A stretch of DNA of 64,000 bases from Sphingomonas jejuensis (GTDB lineage Bacteria; Pseudomonadota; Alphaproteobacteria; Sphingomonadales; Sphingomonadaceae). The position numbers were made by a program, and so were the translations under genes. Each line of letters starts with the position of its first letter. Within the stretch, counting starts at the first letter, position 1. The stretch covers positions 930,001-994,000 of the forward strand of contig NZ_JAATJE010000001.1 of assembly GCF_011927695.1 (NCBI RefSeq), in the 5' to 3' direction. Below the pieces are notes generated by a model. The model saw nothing but the letters and a program-made list of their open reading frames with translations. It had not been told where the DNA came from and did not search any database. This document shows, piece by piece, positions 1 through 11,887 of the stretch.

Positions 1-148
1 CGGTGCGGGCGCGCAGCGCCGGCGCATCGGCCGATCGGGCGAGCGCCGCGCGGTGCGGATGGGACACGCTGCCGTCCATCGCGGCCGACCGGGCGATCCG
101 CACCGCCGCCGCATGTCCGATCGTGTCGCCTGCAACGCTGACTTCCAT
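1..148 (-). CDS. Hypothetical protein, N-terminal fragment
   Basis: This is the first 49 codons of a minus-strand gene that runs off the left edge. It opens with ATG at 148, six bases after a strong GGGGGAG ribosome-binding site. The peptide begins MEVSVAGDTIGHAAAVRIAR and continues alanine/arginine-rich without an obvious signal peptide. I do not recognise the family from this fragment. It lies downstream of rpoD on the same strand, and its ribosome-binding site is inside a stable hairpin (155-181), so it may be expressed separately from rpoD. Confidence 0.55.
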   Translation of the reverse strand, partial: MEVSVAGDTIGHAAAVRIARSAAMDGSVSHPHRAALARSADAPALRART

Positions 149-154
149 GGATCT

Positions 155-181
155 CCCCCGCGCAAACCGTTTACGCGGGGG
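155..181 (-). promoter_or_regulatory. Hairpin that sequesters the ribosome-binding site of the 148 gene
   Basis: On the minus strand CCCCCGCG pairs with CGCGGGGG around an 11-base loop. The 3' arm contains most of the GGGGGAG Shine-Dalgarno of the gene starting at 148. It could be part of the rpoD terminator region, a translational control hairpin, or both. There is no T-run, so a classical terminator is less likely. Confidence 0.5.
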
Positions 182-193
182 TGACCCTAGAGG

Positions 194-221
194 CGGCTCG
201 TAAAGGGGCCGTTACGAACCG
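194..221 (-). terminator. Hairpin just downstream of rpoD
   Basis: A 10-bp stem (CGGTTCGTAA with TTACGAGCCG on the minus strand, one G-T pair) with an 8-base loop starts 10 bases after the rpoD stop codon. No U-tract follows, so it may end transcription weakly or protect the 3' end of the message. Confidence 0.4.
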
Positions 222-230
222 ACCGCTGCC

Positions 231-2270
<2,040 letters not shown>

Positions 2271-2287
2271 TCTAAGCCCTTGATCCT

Positions 2288-4141
2288 TCATCCGAACGGC
2301 TGCCCGTCGGCATCGTCGTCGCCCTGCACCAGGTCCGCCAGCCTTCGCTCGACCTCCACACGGAGCACCAGCAACCGCTGCTGCTCCGCGAACAATGCCT
2401 CGTCGAACCCCGCCTTCAGCCGCTCGGTCGCGGCCTTCAGCTGTTCATCCACTTCCGGCCGCCAGGCCAGGATGCGGATCGCTTCCCCCAGATCAGCCTT
2501 GGCGCGATCCGGATCTCCTCCCGAACGTGCGAAGGAGAAGGGCAGGGTGTCGGCGCGCAAAAGGTCGCGTGCCAGTGCATTATACTCGGTTGCGGCCAAT
2601 ATGGTCGTAAGGCGTTCCGGATCAAGCGCATGCTCGGCCAGGGCGAGATCAACAAGCGCATCCATCAGCCGGCCCAGCGGCTGGTCGGCGACGGAGAGGC
2701 TGCCGAGCGCCTCCAAATGGTCGGGGAGCGTCTCGGGAAAGCGCAGCAGCCCGGCGATGATCGCTTTCACGATCAGGTGGTCGATTCCGGTCGATCCGAT
2801 GCTGCGCGCCTGTCCGCTGAGCGGACGCGGCGGCAGAAAGGCGCTTCCACGGCGCCACGTTCCGTCGCCGCCGCGCGGGCGGGCGCGCCTGAGCAGGAAG
2901 CTGTCCTCGAACCGTTCGCGCAGATGATGGTCATATTGAGCGCGGACGTCGCGGTCGGCGATTTCCGCGACGACGCCGCTCAGCCGCCGCCGCAGGCCGG
3001 CGCGCCGCTCCGGCGTATCGAGCGGCTGTGCGTCCACCATGTCGCGCCACAGCCGGTCGACCAGCGGCTCGGTCGCCTCCACGACCGCGTCGAACGCCGG
3101 CTTGCCGCCGTCCCTGACCAGATCGTCGGGATCCTGCCCGGGCGGGAGCGCCACGAACGACAGGCTCAGGCCCGGCTCCAGCCGCGGCAGCGCCCGGTGC
3201 GCGGCCCGCGCCGCCGCCTTGCGCCCGGCCGCATCGCCGTCGAAGCAGACGACCGGCGTGTCGACGATCCGCCACATCCGCTCCATCTGCCCCTCGGTAA
3301 GCGCGGTGCCGAGCGGCGCGACAGCCTCCGGCACGCCGGCCTGATGGAGCGCGATCACGTCCAGATAGCCTTCCACCACAATCAGCCGGCCGGCCTTGCG
3401 GGCGGCGGTGGCGGCTTTGTCGAGATTGAAGAGCGTCCGGCCCTTGTCGAACAGCGGCGTTTCCGGAGAATTCAGATATTTGGGCTCGCCATCTCCGATC
3501 ACGCGACCGCCAAAGGCGATGACGCGGCCCCGCGGATCGCGGATGGGGATCATCAGCCGGTCGCGGAAGCGATCATAGGGCGCCTTGCCCTCGACACGGA
3601 TCAGCAGCCCGGCCTCGACCAGCAGCGATTCGTCGAAGCGGGACAGCGCCTCCTTCAGCCGGGTGCGGCCATCCGGCGCATAGCCGATCGCAAAGGCATC
3701 GAGCGTGGCGGCAGAGAGCCCGCGCCGCTCGGCATAGGCGCGTGCTTCCCGGCTCTCGCGGAACTGGGCCCGGAACCATTCGGCCGCCGCCGCCATGACG
3801 TCATGAAGCCCGGACTGCGCCTCCATGCGGCGCGCGACCTCGGGATCCGGCGCGGGCATGTCGAGCCCGGCCGCCTGCGCGAGATCCTTGACCGCATCGA
3901 TGAACGACAGGCCCTGCTGCTCGGTCAGCCAGCGGATCGCGTCGCCATGCGCGCCGCACCCGAAGCAATGGTAGAACCCCTTCTGATCGTTGACGTAGAA
4001 GGAGGGGGACTTCTCCTGATGGAAGGGGCAGCAGGCCTTCCATTCGTTGCCCGCGCGCTGGAGCTTGGTGGAGCGGCCGACGAGCGTGGACAGCGTGGTG
4101 CGGGCGCGGACTTCGTCCAGAAAGGCCGGGGAGAGGGTCAC
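2288..4141 (-). CDS. dnaG: DNA primase DnaG
   Basis: Synthesises RNA primers at the replication fork, working with the replicative helicase. The 617-residue protein has the N-terminal CHC2 zinc finger with ligands C38, H41, C59 and C62. The TOPRIM domain follows, with [11 protein letters not shown] (the conserved glutamate) and the metal-binding [11 protein letters not shown], and the C-terminal part is the helicase-interaction region. The start is GTG, preceded by GGAAGGA at good spacing. It lies 46 bases after yqeY, and its stop overlaps or abuts rpoD, so the three genes are probably co-transcribed. Confidence 0.97.
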   Translation of the reverse strand: MTLSPAFLDEVRARTTLSTLVGRSTKLQRAGNEWKACCPFHQEKSPSFYVNDQKGFYHCFGCGAHGDAIRWLTEQQGLSFIDAVKDLAQAAGLDMPAPDPEVARRMEAQSGLHDVMAAAAEWFRAQFRESREARAYAERRGLSAATLDAFAIGYAPDGRTRLKEALSRFDESLLVEAGLLIRVEGKAPYDRFRDRLMIPIRDPRGRVIAFGGRVIGDGEPKYLNSPETPLFDKGRTLFNLDKAATAARKAGRLIVVEGYLDVIALHQAGVPEAVAPLGTALTEGQMERMWRIVDTPVVCFDGDAAGRKAAARAAHRALPRLEPGLSLSFVALPPGQDPDDLVRDGGKPAFDAVVEATEPLVDRLWRDMVDAQPLDTPERRAGLRRRLSGVVAEIADRDVRAQYDHHLRERFEDSFLLRRARPRGGDGTWRRGSAFLPPRPLSGQARSIGSTGIDHLIVKAIIAGLLRFPETLPDHLEALGSLSVADQPLGRLMDALVDLALAEHALDPERLTTILAATEYNALARDLLRADTLPFSFARSGGDPDRAKADLGEAIRILAWRPEVDEQLKAATERLKAGFDEALFAEQQRLLVLRVEVERRLADLVQGDDDADGQPFG

Positions 4142-4187
4142 CGTTCAATCCTTCCGCCGCCGGCGGGGGCCGGGGCAGGGCTTTCCA

Positions 4188-4643
4188 TCACCCGGCCAGC
4201 GCCGCCTTCACCTGGCCGCTTGCCTTCGACATGTCGATCTGCCCGGCGTGGCGCGTCTTCAGCTCCGCCATGACGCGGCCCATGTCCTTCGGGCCGCTCG
4301 CGCCGAGATCGGCCACGATCGCGTCGATGGCGGCGCGCGCCTCGGCCTCGTCCATCATCTTGGGGAGGAAGCGCTCGATCACGGCGAGCTCCGACTCCTC
4401 CTGCTGGGCGAGCTCCTCCCGGTCGCCTTGGCGATAGAGGGTGATCGATTCGCGCCGCTGCTTCACCATCTTCTGCAGCACCTCCGACACGAGCACGTCG
4501 TCGTCGGCAGGCGCGGTGCCGGTGCGAAGCTCGATGTCTCGGTTCTTGATGGCGGCCTGGATCAGGCGGATGGCGGCGGTCGCCTGCTTGTCGCCGCCCT
4601 TCATGGCGGTCACCAGCGCAGCCTTGATGTCGTCTCGAATCAT
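4188..4643 (-). CDS. yqeY: GatB/YqeY domain protein
   Basis: A 151-residue protein beginning MIRDDIKAALVTAMKGGDK, a typical YqeY start, with the family's helical architecture (AIRLIQAAIKNRDIE, then EARAAIDAIVADLGASGPKDMG). YqeY resembles the tRNA-binding tail domain of the amidotransferase subunit GatB. Its own function is not established, though an RNA-related role is inferred. The ATG has GAGAG a few bases upstream. It is first in the yqeY-dnaG-rpoD unit and divergent from carA, with 138 bases between that should hold promoters for both. Confidence 0.9.
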   Translation of the reverse strand: MIRDDIKAALVTAMKGGDKQATAAIRLIQAAIKNRDIELRTGTAPADDDVLVSEVLQKMVKQRRESITLYRQGDREELAQQEESELAVIERFLPKMMDEAEARAAIDAIVADLGASGPKDMGRVMAELKTRHAGQIDMSKASGQVKAALAG

Positions 4644-4781
4644 GCACTCTCTCGGGCCAGCGGAAAGCCGGGGAGTGTAGCGGCTGCGACGTGGTCCGAA
4701 CAGATTGACGGGTGGGGCGATGGGGTCTAGCTCGCGGGCCTTAGCGCACATCGCCAAACCCGTTCAGGAGCCTGCCCCCTC

Positions 4782-5969
4782 ATGGCCGAGCCCACACCCG
4801 CCCCTGCGTCCGTCACCGCCCCTGCCGGCGCGACCGGCGTGCTGGCGCTGGCGACGGGCGAGCTGCTGTGGGGTCACGGCTTCGGCGCGGAAGGCGAGGC
4901 GGTGGGAGAGGTGTGCTTCAACACCGCGATCACCGGCTATCAGGAGATCATGACCGATCCGTCCTATGCGGCGCAGATCGTCACCTTCACCTTCCCGCAC
5001 ATCGGCAATGTCGGCGCGAACCACGACGATCTGGAAGCCGACAACCCCCATGCGCTCGGCTGCATCGTGCGCGAGGCGGTGACCAAGGCATCCAACCACC
5101 GCGCGGTGATGGGCTTCGATGCGTGGATGCGATCGAACGGCCGGATCGGCCTGTCGGGCGTCGACACGCGCGCGCTCACCCGCCGCATCCGGATGGCGGG
5201 CGCCCCCAACGCCGTGATCGCGCACCGTGCGGACGGGCAGTTCGATATTGCCGCGCTAATCGAAAAGGCGCGGACCTGGCCGGGGCTGGAGGGCATGGAC
5301 CTCGCCAAGGAAGTCAGCTGCCGGCAGATGTACCGCTGGTCGGGCGGTGGATGGCGTCATGGCGGCGGGTATGAGGAGCGCGCGCATGACGAGGCGCTGC
5401 CGCATGTCGTCGCGATCGATTACGGGTCGAAGCGCAACATCTTCCGCAACCTCGCCGATGCGGGGGCGCGGGTGACGGTGCTGCCCGCCACCGCCACGTT
5501 CGACGAGGTGATGGCGCACGGGCCGGACGGCTTCTTCCTGTCGAACGGCCCGGGCGATCCGGCCGCGACCGGGGACTATGCTGTGCCGGTGATCCGCGAG
5601 ATGCTGGCGACGGGCAAGCCCTTGTTCGGCATCTGCCTGGGGCACCAGCTGCTCGGGCTGGCGCTGGGGGCGAAGACCACCAAGATGCACCAGGGCCACC
5701 GCGGCGCGAACCATCCGGTGAAGCGCCTCGCCGACGGCCGTGTCGAGATCACCAGCATGAACCACGGCTTCGCGGTCGAGCGCGGCAGCCTGCCGGAGGG
5801 CGTCGAGGAGACGCATGTCTCGCTGTTCGACGGATCGAACGCGGGGCTGGCGACGGCGGACGGGCAGGCGTTCAGCGTGCAATATCATCCGGAGGCCAGC
5901 CCTGGGCCGCAGGACAGTCGCTATTTGTTCGAGCGTTTCGTTGGATCGATCAACGGTGCTGCCCAATGA
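4782..5969 (+). CDS. carA: Carbamoyl-phosphate synthase small (glutaminase) subunit
   Basis: Hydrolyses glutamine and passes ammonia to CarB for carbamoyl phosphate synthesis, feeding pyrimidine and arginine pathways. The 395-residue protein has the CPSase small-chain domain (GEVCFNTAITGYQEIMTDPSY) and a C-terminal class I glutamine amidotransferase. The nucleophile is C285 in GICLGHQLLGLA, and the catalytic His/Glu are in QYHPEASPGP. An extra proline/alanine-rich stretch of about 18 residues precedes the conserved fold. carB is on the same strand, but the pair is interrupted by a small minus-strand gene (5921-6274). Confidence 0.97.
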   Translation: MAEPTPAPASVTAPAGATGVLALATGELLWGHGFGAEGEAVGEVCFNTAITGYQEIMTDPSYAAQIVTFTFPHIGNVGANHDDLEADNPHALGCIVREAVTKASNHRAVMGFDAWMRSNGRIGLSGVDTRALTRRIRMAGAPNAVIAHRADGQFDIAALIEKARTWPGLEGMDLAKEVSCRQMYRWSGGGWRHGGGYEERAHDEALPHVVAIDYGSKRNIFRNLADAGARVTVLPATATFDEVMAHGPDGFFLSNGPGDPAATGDYAVPVIREMLATGKPLFGICLGHQLLGLALGAKTTKMHQGHRGANHPVKRLADGRVEITSMNHGFAVERGSLPEGVEETHVSLFDGSNAGLATADGQAFSVQYHPEASPGPQDSRYLFERFVGSINGAAQ

Positions 5970-6274
5970 CGCGGCACGAGCGGTTCCCTCGCTTTACGGA
6001 AGAGGCTTCCGTCGCGCGCCATCTGAGCTGCCGTCCGCAGGGTAAGCCACGACATTCCGGAACAAACAAAGCCGACAACGGTGAACATCGTCGCGCGGCG
6101 GACGAAGCGGACGGGATGGTCATCGATGGCAATCGACCGCCGCGGGCTGTCGTAGATGCGGCCAGTGACAGCGGCCTCATAAACTTCATAGAAGGACCAA
6201 ACTGCCGCGCCGCTAAGAAGGATGCCGAGCAATATGGCCGTCAGACCGGGCCATTTGCCGAAGAAGTTTCGCAC
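5921..6274 (-). CDS. Small two-helix membrane protein between carA and carB
   Basis: A 117-residue protein with two hydrophobic segments, near residues 11-33 ([19 protein letters not shown]) and 62-80 ([15 protein letters not shown]), and a basic C-terminus. The start is GTG, with AGAGGAACATAG directly upstream, a credible ribosome-binding site. The last 49 bases run antisense into the 3' end of carA. The region is visibly poorer in G and C than carA and carB. No family is recognised. It separates carA from carB and implies that carB has its own promoter in the 61-base gap 6275-6335. Confidence 0.7.
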   Translation of the reverse strand: MRNFFGKWPGLTAILLGILLSGAAVWSFYEVYEAAVTGRIYDSPRRSIAIDDHPVRFVRRATMFTVVGFVCSGMSWLTLRTAAQMARDGSLFRKAREPLVPRHWAAPLIDPTKRSNK

Positions 6275-6335
6275 CTATGTTCCTCTTCCTGGCTTCTTCG
6301 GTCTGAATAAGCCCGAACTTGCAAACGAGACCCTA

Positions 6336-9300
6336 ATGCCGAAGCGCACCGACATCTCCTCTATCCTCGTCATCGGTGCCGGCCCGATCGTCATCGGACA
6401 GGCGTGCGAGTTCGATTATTCGGGCACGCAGGCGATCAAGGCGTTGAAGGACGAGGGATATCGCATCGTCCTGGTCAATTCGAACCCGGCGACGATCATG
6501 ACCGATCCGGAGCTGGCCGACGCGACCTATGTCGAGCCGATCACGCCGGAGGTGGTCGCCAAGATCATCGAGGTTGAACGACCCGACGCCGTGCTGCCGA
6601 CGATGGGCGGGCAGACGGCGCTCAACACCGCGCTCGCGCTGTTCCGCGACGGCACGCTCGACAGATTCGGCGTCCGCATGATCGGTGCCGATGCCGAGGC
6701 AATCGACAAGGCGGAGGACCGGCAGAAGTTCAAGGTCGCGATGGACAAGATCGGGCTGGAAAGCGCCCGCAGCCACATCGCGCACAACGAGGCCGATGCG
6801 CTCGTCGGGCTGGAGAAGGTCGGGCTGCCCGCCATCATCCGCCCGTCCTTCACGCTGGGCGGCACCGGCGGCGGCGTCGCCTACAACCGCGAGGAGTTCC
6901 TGGACATCGTCCGCAAGGGGCTGGACGCGTCGCCCACCACCGAGGTGCTGATCGAGGAATCGCTGCTCGGCTGGAAGGAATATGAGATGGAGGTGGTCCG
7001 CGACCGGGCGGACAACGCCATCATCATCTGCTCGATCGAAAATGTCGATCCGATGGGCGTGCACACCGGCGACAGCATCACCGTCGCCCCCGCGCTCACG
7101 CTGACCGACAAGGAATATCAGCAGATGCGCAACGCCTCGATCGCGGTGCTGCGCGAGATCGGGGTGGAGACGGGCGGGTCCAACGTCCAGTTCGCGGTCA
7201 ATCCAAAGGACGGCCGCCAGATCGTCATCGAGATGAACCCGCGCGTGTCGCGTTCGTCCGCGCTCGCGTCGAAGGCGACGGGCTTTCCGATCGCCAAGGT
7301 CGCGGCCAAGCTGGCGGTCGGCTATACGCTCGACGAGATCATGAACGAGATCACCGGCGCCACGCCGGCGGCGTTCGAGCCCACCATCGACTATGTTGTC
7401 ACCAAGGTGCCGCGCTTCGCGTTCGAGAAGTTCCGGGGTGCCGAGGAAACGCTGTCGACCGCCATGAAGAGCGTCGGCGAAGTCATGGCGATCGGCCGGA
7501 ATTTTGCCGAGAGCCTGCAAAAGGCGCTGCGTGGCCTGGAGACCGGCCTCGACGGGCTCGACGAGGTCGAGCGGTTGCGCGGTGCGCCGCGCGACGAGAT
7601 CGTGGCCGCGCTCGCAAAGGCCACGCCGGACCGGTTGCTGGTCGCCGCGCAGGCCCTGCGCGAAGGTCTGGGCGAAGCGGAGATCGCGCAGATCGCCGGC
7701 TTCGATCCGTGGTTCCTCGAGCGCATGAACGAGATCATCACGGCCGAGCGGAAGGTGGAGGCCGATGGCCTGCCGCGCGATGCCGAGGGGCTGCGCCACC
7801 TGAAGTCGCTGGGCTTTTCCGACCGGCGGCTGGCGCGACTGGCGCTGCGGTCGGCAAACATCCGGGGCGGCATGTCGGTCGGCATCCGGCGCGGCGGCGG
7901 GCTGCTCCACGATGCGCTGGTCGCCATGACCGGCGGCATCACCGAAGAGGAGGTGCGGGCGCTTCGCCACCGGCTGGGCGTCCACCCGGTCTACAAGCGC
8001 ATCGACACCTGCGCGGCCGAGTTCGACGCCAAGACGCCCTACATGTACTCGACTTACGAGGCGCCGGCCTTTGGCGAACCGGAGAACGAGGCACTGCCCT
8101 CCGACCGGCGCAAGATCGTCATCCTCGGCGGCGGACCGAACCGGATCGGGCAGGGGATTGAGTTCGATTATTGCTGCTGCCACGCCTGCTTCGCGCTGGC
8201 GGACGCCGGCTACGAGACGATCATGGTCAACTGCAATCCGGAAACGGTGAGCACCGACTATGACACGTCGGACCGGCTTTATTTCGAGCCGCTGACCGCC
8301 GAAGACGTGCTGGAGCTCCTCCGCGTCGAGCAGTCGCGTGGCGAGCTTGTCGGCGTGATCGTGCAATATGGCGGGCAGACGCCGCTGAAACTGGCGCGGG
8401 CGCTGGAGGCCGCCGGCATCCCGATCCTCGGCACCAGCCCGGATGCCATCGACCTGGCGGAGGACCGCGAGAGGTTCGCCAAGCTGGTCAACGACCTGAA
8501 GCTGCTGCAGCCCGCCAACGGGCTGGCGCGGAGCCGCGAGGAAGCCGCCGCCGTCGCCGACCGCATCGGCTATCCCGTGCTGATGCGGCCGTCCTATGTG
8601 CTCGGCGGGCGCGCGATGGAGATCGTCGACGGGCCGGCCCAGCTCGACGCCTATATCAGCACTGCCGTGCAAGTGTCTGGCGACGCACCCGTCTTGATTG
8701 ACCGGTACCTGCGCGACGCGATCGAAGTCGATGTCGATTGCATCGCGGACGGCACGGACGTGGTGGTTGCCGGCGTGATGCAGCATATCGAGGAGGCCGG
8801 CGTCCATTCGGGCGACAGCGCCTGTTCGCTGCCGCCCTACAGCCTGTCGAGCGAGGTGGTGGACGAGATCTCCCGCCAGGCCGTGATGCTGGCGCGGGCG
8901 CTGCAGGTACGCGGCCTCATGAACGCGCAGTTCGCGGTGAAGGACGGCGCGATCTACCTGATCGAGGTCAATCCGCGGGCCAGCCGCACCGTGCCTTTCG
9001 TGGCAAAGGTGGTGGGCGTTCCCGTCGCCAAGATCGCCGCGCGCGTCATGGCGGGCGAGAAGCTGGCCGACCTGCCCGCGATCCCGGTGCCGGAGGGGCG
9101 CATCGCCATCAAGGAAGCGGTGTTCCCCTTTGCGCGCTTCCCCGGCACCGATCCCGTGCTCTCGCCGGAAATGAAGTCCACCGGCGAAGTGATGGGGATG
9201 GCGCCCGATTTCGCCACCGCGTTCCTGAAGTCGCAGGCGGGGGCGGGCACGGTGCTGCCGACGGGCGGCACGGTGTTCGTGTCCGTGAAGGACGGCGACA

Positions 9301-9671
9301 AGGCGGTGATCGAACCGGCGGTCGCCTCGCTGATCGACATGGGCTTCACCATCGTCGCGACCGGCGGCACGGCGGCCCATCTGCGCGGCCGCGGGCTTTC
9401 GGTCGAAAGCGTCAACAAGGTCGCGGAAGGCCGCCCGCACATCGTCGACCGGATGAAGGACGGCGACATCGCGCTGGTGTTCAACACCACCGAAGGCTGG
9501 CAGTCGCTGCAGGATTCGCAGTCGATCCGGGCGACGTCGGTGGCGGGGCGCATCCCGTACTTCACCACGGCCGCCGCGTCGGTCGCGGCGGTGCGCGCGA
9601 TCGAGGCGTTGAAGGCGGGCGGCCTTGAAGTCAGAACGCTGCAATCCTATCATCGCGCCTCGCACGCCTGA
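6336..9671 (+). CDS. carB: Carbamoyl-phosphate synthase large subunit
   Basis: Catalyses ATP-dependent formation of carbamoyl phosphate from bicarbonate and ammonia supplied by CarA. The 1111-residue protein has the duplicated ATP-grasp layout. The first half starts at [19 protein letters not shown] and the second at [19 protein letters not shown]. Both halves carry the glycine-rich loops and [19 protein letters not shown]-type motifs. The C-terminal MGS-like allosteric domain follows ([18 protein letters not shown]). The ATG at 6336 gives the canonical [17 protein letters not shown] start with GAG just upstream. An upstream in-frame ATG at 6222 lies inside the opposite-strand gene and is not favoured. 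Confidence 0.97.
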   Translation: MPKRTDISSILVIGAGPIVIGQACEFDYSGTQAIKALKDEGYRIVLVNSNPATIMTDPELADATYVEPITPEVVAKIIEVERPDAVLPTMGGQTALNTALALFRDGTLDRFGVRMIGADAEAIDKAEDRQKFKVAMDKIGLESARSHIAHNEADALVGLEKVGLPAIIRPSFTLGGTGGGVAYNREEFLDIVRKGLDASPTTEVLIEESLLGWKEYEMEVVRDRADNAIIICSIENVDPMGVHTGDSITVAPALTLTDKEYQQMRNASIAVLREIGVETGGSNVQFAVNPKDGRQIVIEMNPRVSRSSALASKATGFPIAKVAAKLAVGYTLDEIMNEITGATPAAFEPTIDYVVTKVPRFAFEKFRGAEETLSTAMKSVGEVMAIGRNFAESLQKALRGLETGLDGLDEVERLRGAPRDEIVAALAKATPDRLLVAAQALREGLGEAEIAQIAGFDPWFLERMNEIITAERKVEADGLPRDAEGLRHLKSLGFSDRRLARLALRSANIRGGMSVGIRRGGGLLHDALVAMTGGITEEEVRALRHRLGVHPVYKRIDTCAAEFDAKTPYMYSTYEAPAFGEPENEALPSDRRKIVILGGGPNRIGQGIEFDYCCCHACFALADAGYETIMVNCNPETVSTDYDTSDRLYFEPLTAEDVLELLRVEQSRGELVGVIVQYGGQTPLKLARALEAAGIPILGTSPDAIDLAEDRERFAKLVNDLKLLQPANGLARSREEAAAVADRIGYPVLMRPSYVLGGRAMEIVDGPAQLDAYISTAVQVSGDAPVLIDRYLRDAIEVDVDCIADGTDVVVAGVMQHIEEAGVHSGDSACSLPPYSLSSEVVDEISRQAVMLARALQVRGLMNAQFAVKDGAIYLIEVNPRASRTVPFVAKVVGVPVAKIAARVMAGEKLADLPAIPVPEGRIAIKEAVFPFARFPGTDPVLSPEMKSTGEVMGMAPDFATAFLKSQAGAGTVLPTGGTVFVSVKDGDKAVIEPAVASLIDMGFTIVATGGTAAHLRGRGLSVESVNKVAEGRPHIVDRMKDGDIALVFNTTEGWQSLQDSQSIRATSVAGRIPYFTTAAASVAAVRAIEALKAGGLEVRTLQSYHRASHA

Positions 9672-9751
9672 TCCCGAAAGCTCAGTACTCGCGCGACGGA
9701 TGACCGGGGGAAGGTCGTTCGGGGATGAAACAATGATTGAAGGGTAAGTCG

Positions 9752-10231
9752 ATGGCGACCGTCGAGAAGATGCCGATGCTGGCCGAGGGGCACCGCAAGG
9801 TGACCGAGGACCTCCATCGCCTCAAAACGATCGAGCGCCCGGCTGTGATCGATGCGATCGAGGAAGCGCGCGCCCATGGCGACCTGTCCGAGAACGCGGA
9901 ATATCATGCCGCCAAGGAGCGTCAGGGCCAGATCGAGGCGCAGATCTCCGACCTGGAAGACAAGCTGAGCCGCGCGCAGGTGATCGACCCCACCGAGCTG
10001 TCGGGCGACAAGATTGTGTTCGGCGCGACCGTCACCCTGCTGGACGAGAACGACAAGCCGATCACCTACCAGATCGTCGGTCAGGAAGAGGCGGACGCGA
10101 AGTCGGGCCGCATCTCCTACAACTCGCCGCTGGGCCGCGCGCTGATCGGGCGCCGCGTCGACGACGAGGTGGAGGTCACCGTGCCGTCGGGCGATCGCTA
10201 CTACGTCGTCTCAAAGATCGAGTTCATCTGA
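9752..10231 (+). CDS. greA: Transcription elongation factor GreA
   Basis: Stimulates RNA cleavage by backtracked RNA polymerase. The 159-residue protein is full length. Its N-terminal coiled coil contains the conserved [20 protein letters not shown], and the C-terminal FKBP-like domain ends [13 protein letters not shown]. The ATG at 9752 has AAGGGTAAG at the right distance and gives the family start [13 protein letters not shown]; an in-frame ATG 15 bases upstream would put five extra residues before it. It lies 80 bases after carB and 19 bases before the rhomboid gene, so it may be co-transcribed with the latter. Confidence 0.96.
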   Translation: MATVEKMPMLAEGHRKVTEDLHRLKTIERPAVIDAIEEARAHGDLSENAEYHAAKERQGQIEAQISDLEDKLSRAQVIDPTELSGDKIVFGATVTLLDENDKPITYQIVGQEEADAKSGRISYNSPLGRALIGRRVDDEVEVTVPSGDRYYVVSKIEFI

Positions 10232-10250
10232 CCCGTCACGGGGCAGGTCG

Positions 10251-10886
10251 ATGCCCGTGAAGATGCCGCCGGGGCCGGTGACGGTCGCGATTGCCGGTGC
10301 GACCTTCGTGGCATGGGCGATCGTGGCGTTGCTCGGCCTTGGGCCGATGGCAGCGGTGGCGGGCGGCTTCATCCCCGCGCGCCTGTCCGACCTGGTCGAG
10401 GTGGGAGGCGGCGTGCCGCTGGTGCTGACACCGCTCAGCGCGACGCTGCTCCACGCCAACCTGCTGCATGTCGGCTTCAACCTGCTGATGCTGGTGTTCT
10501 GCGGCCGGTTCGTCGAGCAGGCGATCGGCGGGCGGCTGCTCGCTCTGCTCTATGTCGTCAGCGCCTATGTCGGGGCGCTCGCGCAATATGCGCTCGACCC
10601 GACCAGCGCAGTGCCGATGATCGGCGCGAGCGGCGCGGTGTCCGGCGTGGTCGGCGCTTATGCGCTTCTTTATAGCCGCCAGCAGGTGAGGGCGATCGGC
10701 CCACTGTCGGCCCATGCCGTCCGCCTGCTCTGGCTGGCGGCGGCGTGGATCGTGATCCAGTCGATGATCGAACTGGCAAGCTTCGGCACGGCGCAGCGCG
10801 TGGCGGTCGCCGCCCATGTCGGCGGCTTCCTGGCCGGATTGCTGCTCGCCCGTCCGCTTCTGCTCTTCCGCTATCGAAACGCCTGA
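10251..10886 (+). CDS. Rhomboid family intramembrane serine protease
   Basis: A 211-residue polytopic membrane protein with the rhomboid active site. The catalytic serine is S127 in GASGAVSG and the histidine is H189 in AAHVGGFLAG. The oxyanion-side asparagine N77 is in HANLLHVGFNLLML. About six transmembrane segments are visible. The substrate is unknown. It follows greA by 19 bases. A second ATG lies four codons in. Its 3' end is 4 bases from the convergent DUF4170 gene. Confidence 0.92.
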   Translation: MPVKMPPGPVTVAIAGATFVAWAIVALLGLGPMAAVAGGFIPARLSDLVEVGGGVPLVLTPLSATLLHANLLHVGFNLLMLVFCGRFVEQAIGGRLLALLYVVSAYVGALAQYALDPTSAVPMIGASGAVSGVVGAYALLYSRQQVRAIGPLSAHAVRLLWLAAAWIVIQSMIELASFGTAQRVAVAAHVGGFLAGLLLARPLLLFRYRNA

Positions 10887-10890
10887 GGCG

Positions 10891-11109
10891 TCAGGCGTCC
10901 AGCCGCGGCTCAAGCATGCGGTGAAGATGCACGATCACATAGCGCATCTCGGCATCGTCGACCGTGCGCTGCGCATTGGCGCGCCACGCATCCTCTGCGC
11001 TCTTGTAGTCCGGGAAGAAGCCGACGACGTGCATCTGCTCCAGGTCGGCAAAGTCGAGCGTGCGCGGATCCTTCACGCGACCGCCGAAGACGAAGTGAAG
11101 CTTGCTCAA
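10891..11109 (-). CDS. DUF4170 domain protein
   Basis: A 72-residue protein of the alphaproteobacterial DUF4170 family. It shows the characteristic KLHFVFGGRVKDP start and the DAWRANAQRTVDDAEMRYVI block. Function unknown. The likely start is TTG at 11109, seven bases after AAAGG. A TTG five codons upstream is the only other in-frame start. The gene begins right after the terminator-like hairpin of the upstream stress operon. Confidence 0.85.
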   Translation of the reverse strand: MSKLHFVFGGRVKDPRTLDFADLEQMHVVGFFPDYKSAEDAWRANAQRTVDDAEMRYVIVHLHRMLEPRLDA

Positions 11110-11120
11110 GGAACGGCCTT

Positions 11121-11166
11121 TCAAAACGAAGCGGGGGGGTGGCCGCGCCTAGCAGCCACCCCCCGC
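11121..11166 (-). terminator. Terminator of the four-gene envelope stress operon
   Basis: On the minus strand a 12-bp GC stem (GCGGGGGGTGGC with GCCACCCCCCCGC, one bulged base) is followed by TTCGTTTTG. It lies 20 bases after the stop of the last gene of the operon and immediately before the ribosome-binding site of the DUF4170 gene. Confidence 0.65.
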
Positions 11167-11185
11167 GTCGTTCAAGCCGGTCGCG

Positions 11186-11884
11186 TCAGGCGCGGGGCGT
11201 CTCGCCATCGTTCGGGCGGACGCCGGAATAGAGGTTCTCCGTGCTTCCGTCGTCGGCACCAAGAACAGAGGTGCCGCCCGTACCGGTGGTCGGCGGCGTC
11301 GCAGACCCCGTGTCGCTGCCGGTGTCGCCTGCGGACGATCCGGATGAGGACGTGCCCTGCTGGCTGCCGGCATCGGTGCCGGTCGATCCGTCCCGCGCCG
11401 CCTGCGTGGCAGCGGCCCCGGCCGATCCGGCGACCTGCTTGGCCACGTCGACCAGCGATGCGGCCTTGCCCTTCGCGGCCGAGCTGCTGACGCCGAGCTC
11501 GTCCAGCTTCTCCTGCCCGGCCTGCTTGGCCGCCGCCGTGGCCGAGCGTGCGCGGTCCGCAAGGGTGCGCCCGACGCCGCCCAGCAGCTGGGTCTCCTGC
11601 CGCGTGCGGGGCAAGAGCGCGCCGACCACGGCGCCGATGGCGATGCCGCCAGCGAGGGCGACCAGCGGGTTCTGCTCCAGCCCGTCGCTGGCGCGTGCGG
11701 TTGCGCTGCTCAACCCATCCCGGCCGCTCTGGTAGGCGGACGAGGCGCGGTCCTTGGTCGCGTCATAGGCGCCGGACGCCTTGTCTCTGACCGTCGAGAG
11801 GCCGTGGCTGACCGCGTCCTTTGCCGAGGCCAATGTTCCCGAGGCGCGAGCCTGGCTGCCGGTCGCGTCATGATTGTCGGTCAT
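11186..11884 (-). CDS. ElaB/YqjD-like (DUF883-type) envelope protein with disordered tail
   Basis: A 232-residue protein. The N-terminal half has repeated short amphipathic units (KDAVSHG, RDKASGAYDATKDRASSAY) resembling late-embryogenesis-abundant and YqjD/ElaB proteins. A hydrophobic glycine-rich segment, NPLVALAGGIAIGAVVGALL, is near residues 72-91. The C-terminal ~80 residues are Ser/Gly/Thr/Asp-rich and probably disordered. It is the last gene of a minus-strand cluster of four. Family assignment is by pattern only. YqjD of E. coli is a membrane protein reported to bind ribosomes in stationary phase; a similar role here is inference. Confidence 0.75.
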   Translation of the reverse strand: MTDNHDATGSQARASGTLASAKDAVSHGLSTVRDKASGAYDATKDRASSAYQSGRDGLSSATARASDGLEQNPLVALAGGIAIGAVVGALLPRTRQETQLLGGVGRTLADRARSATAAAKQAGQEKLDELGVSSSAAKGKAASLVDVAKQVAGSAGAAATQAARDGSTGTDAGSQQGTSSSGSSAGDTGSDTGSATPPTTGTGGTSVLGADDGSTENLYSGVRPNDGETPRA

Positions 11885-11887
11885 CGC

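Noticed and set aside
6333-9665. 1110-codon minus-strand open frame opposite carB
   Set aside because: Exact antisense of carB; His/Arg/Asp-rich shadow composition, no domain.
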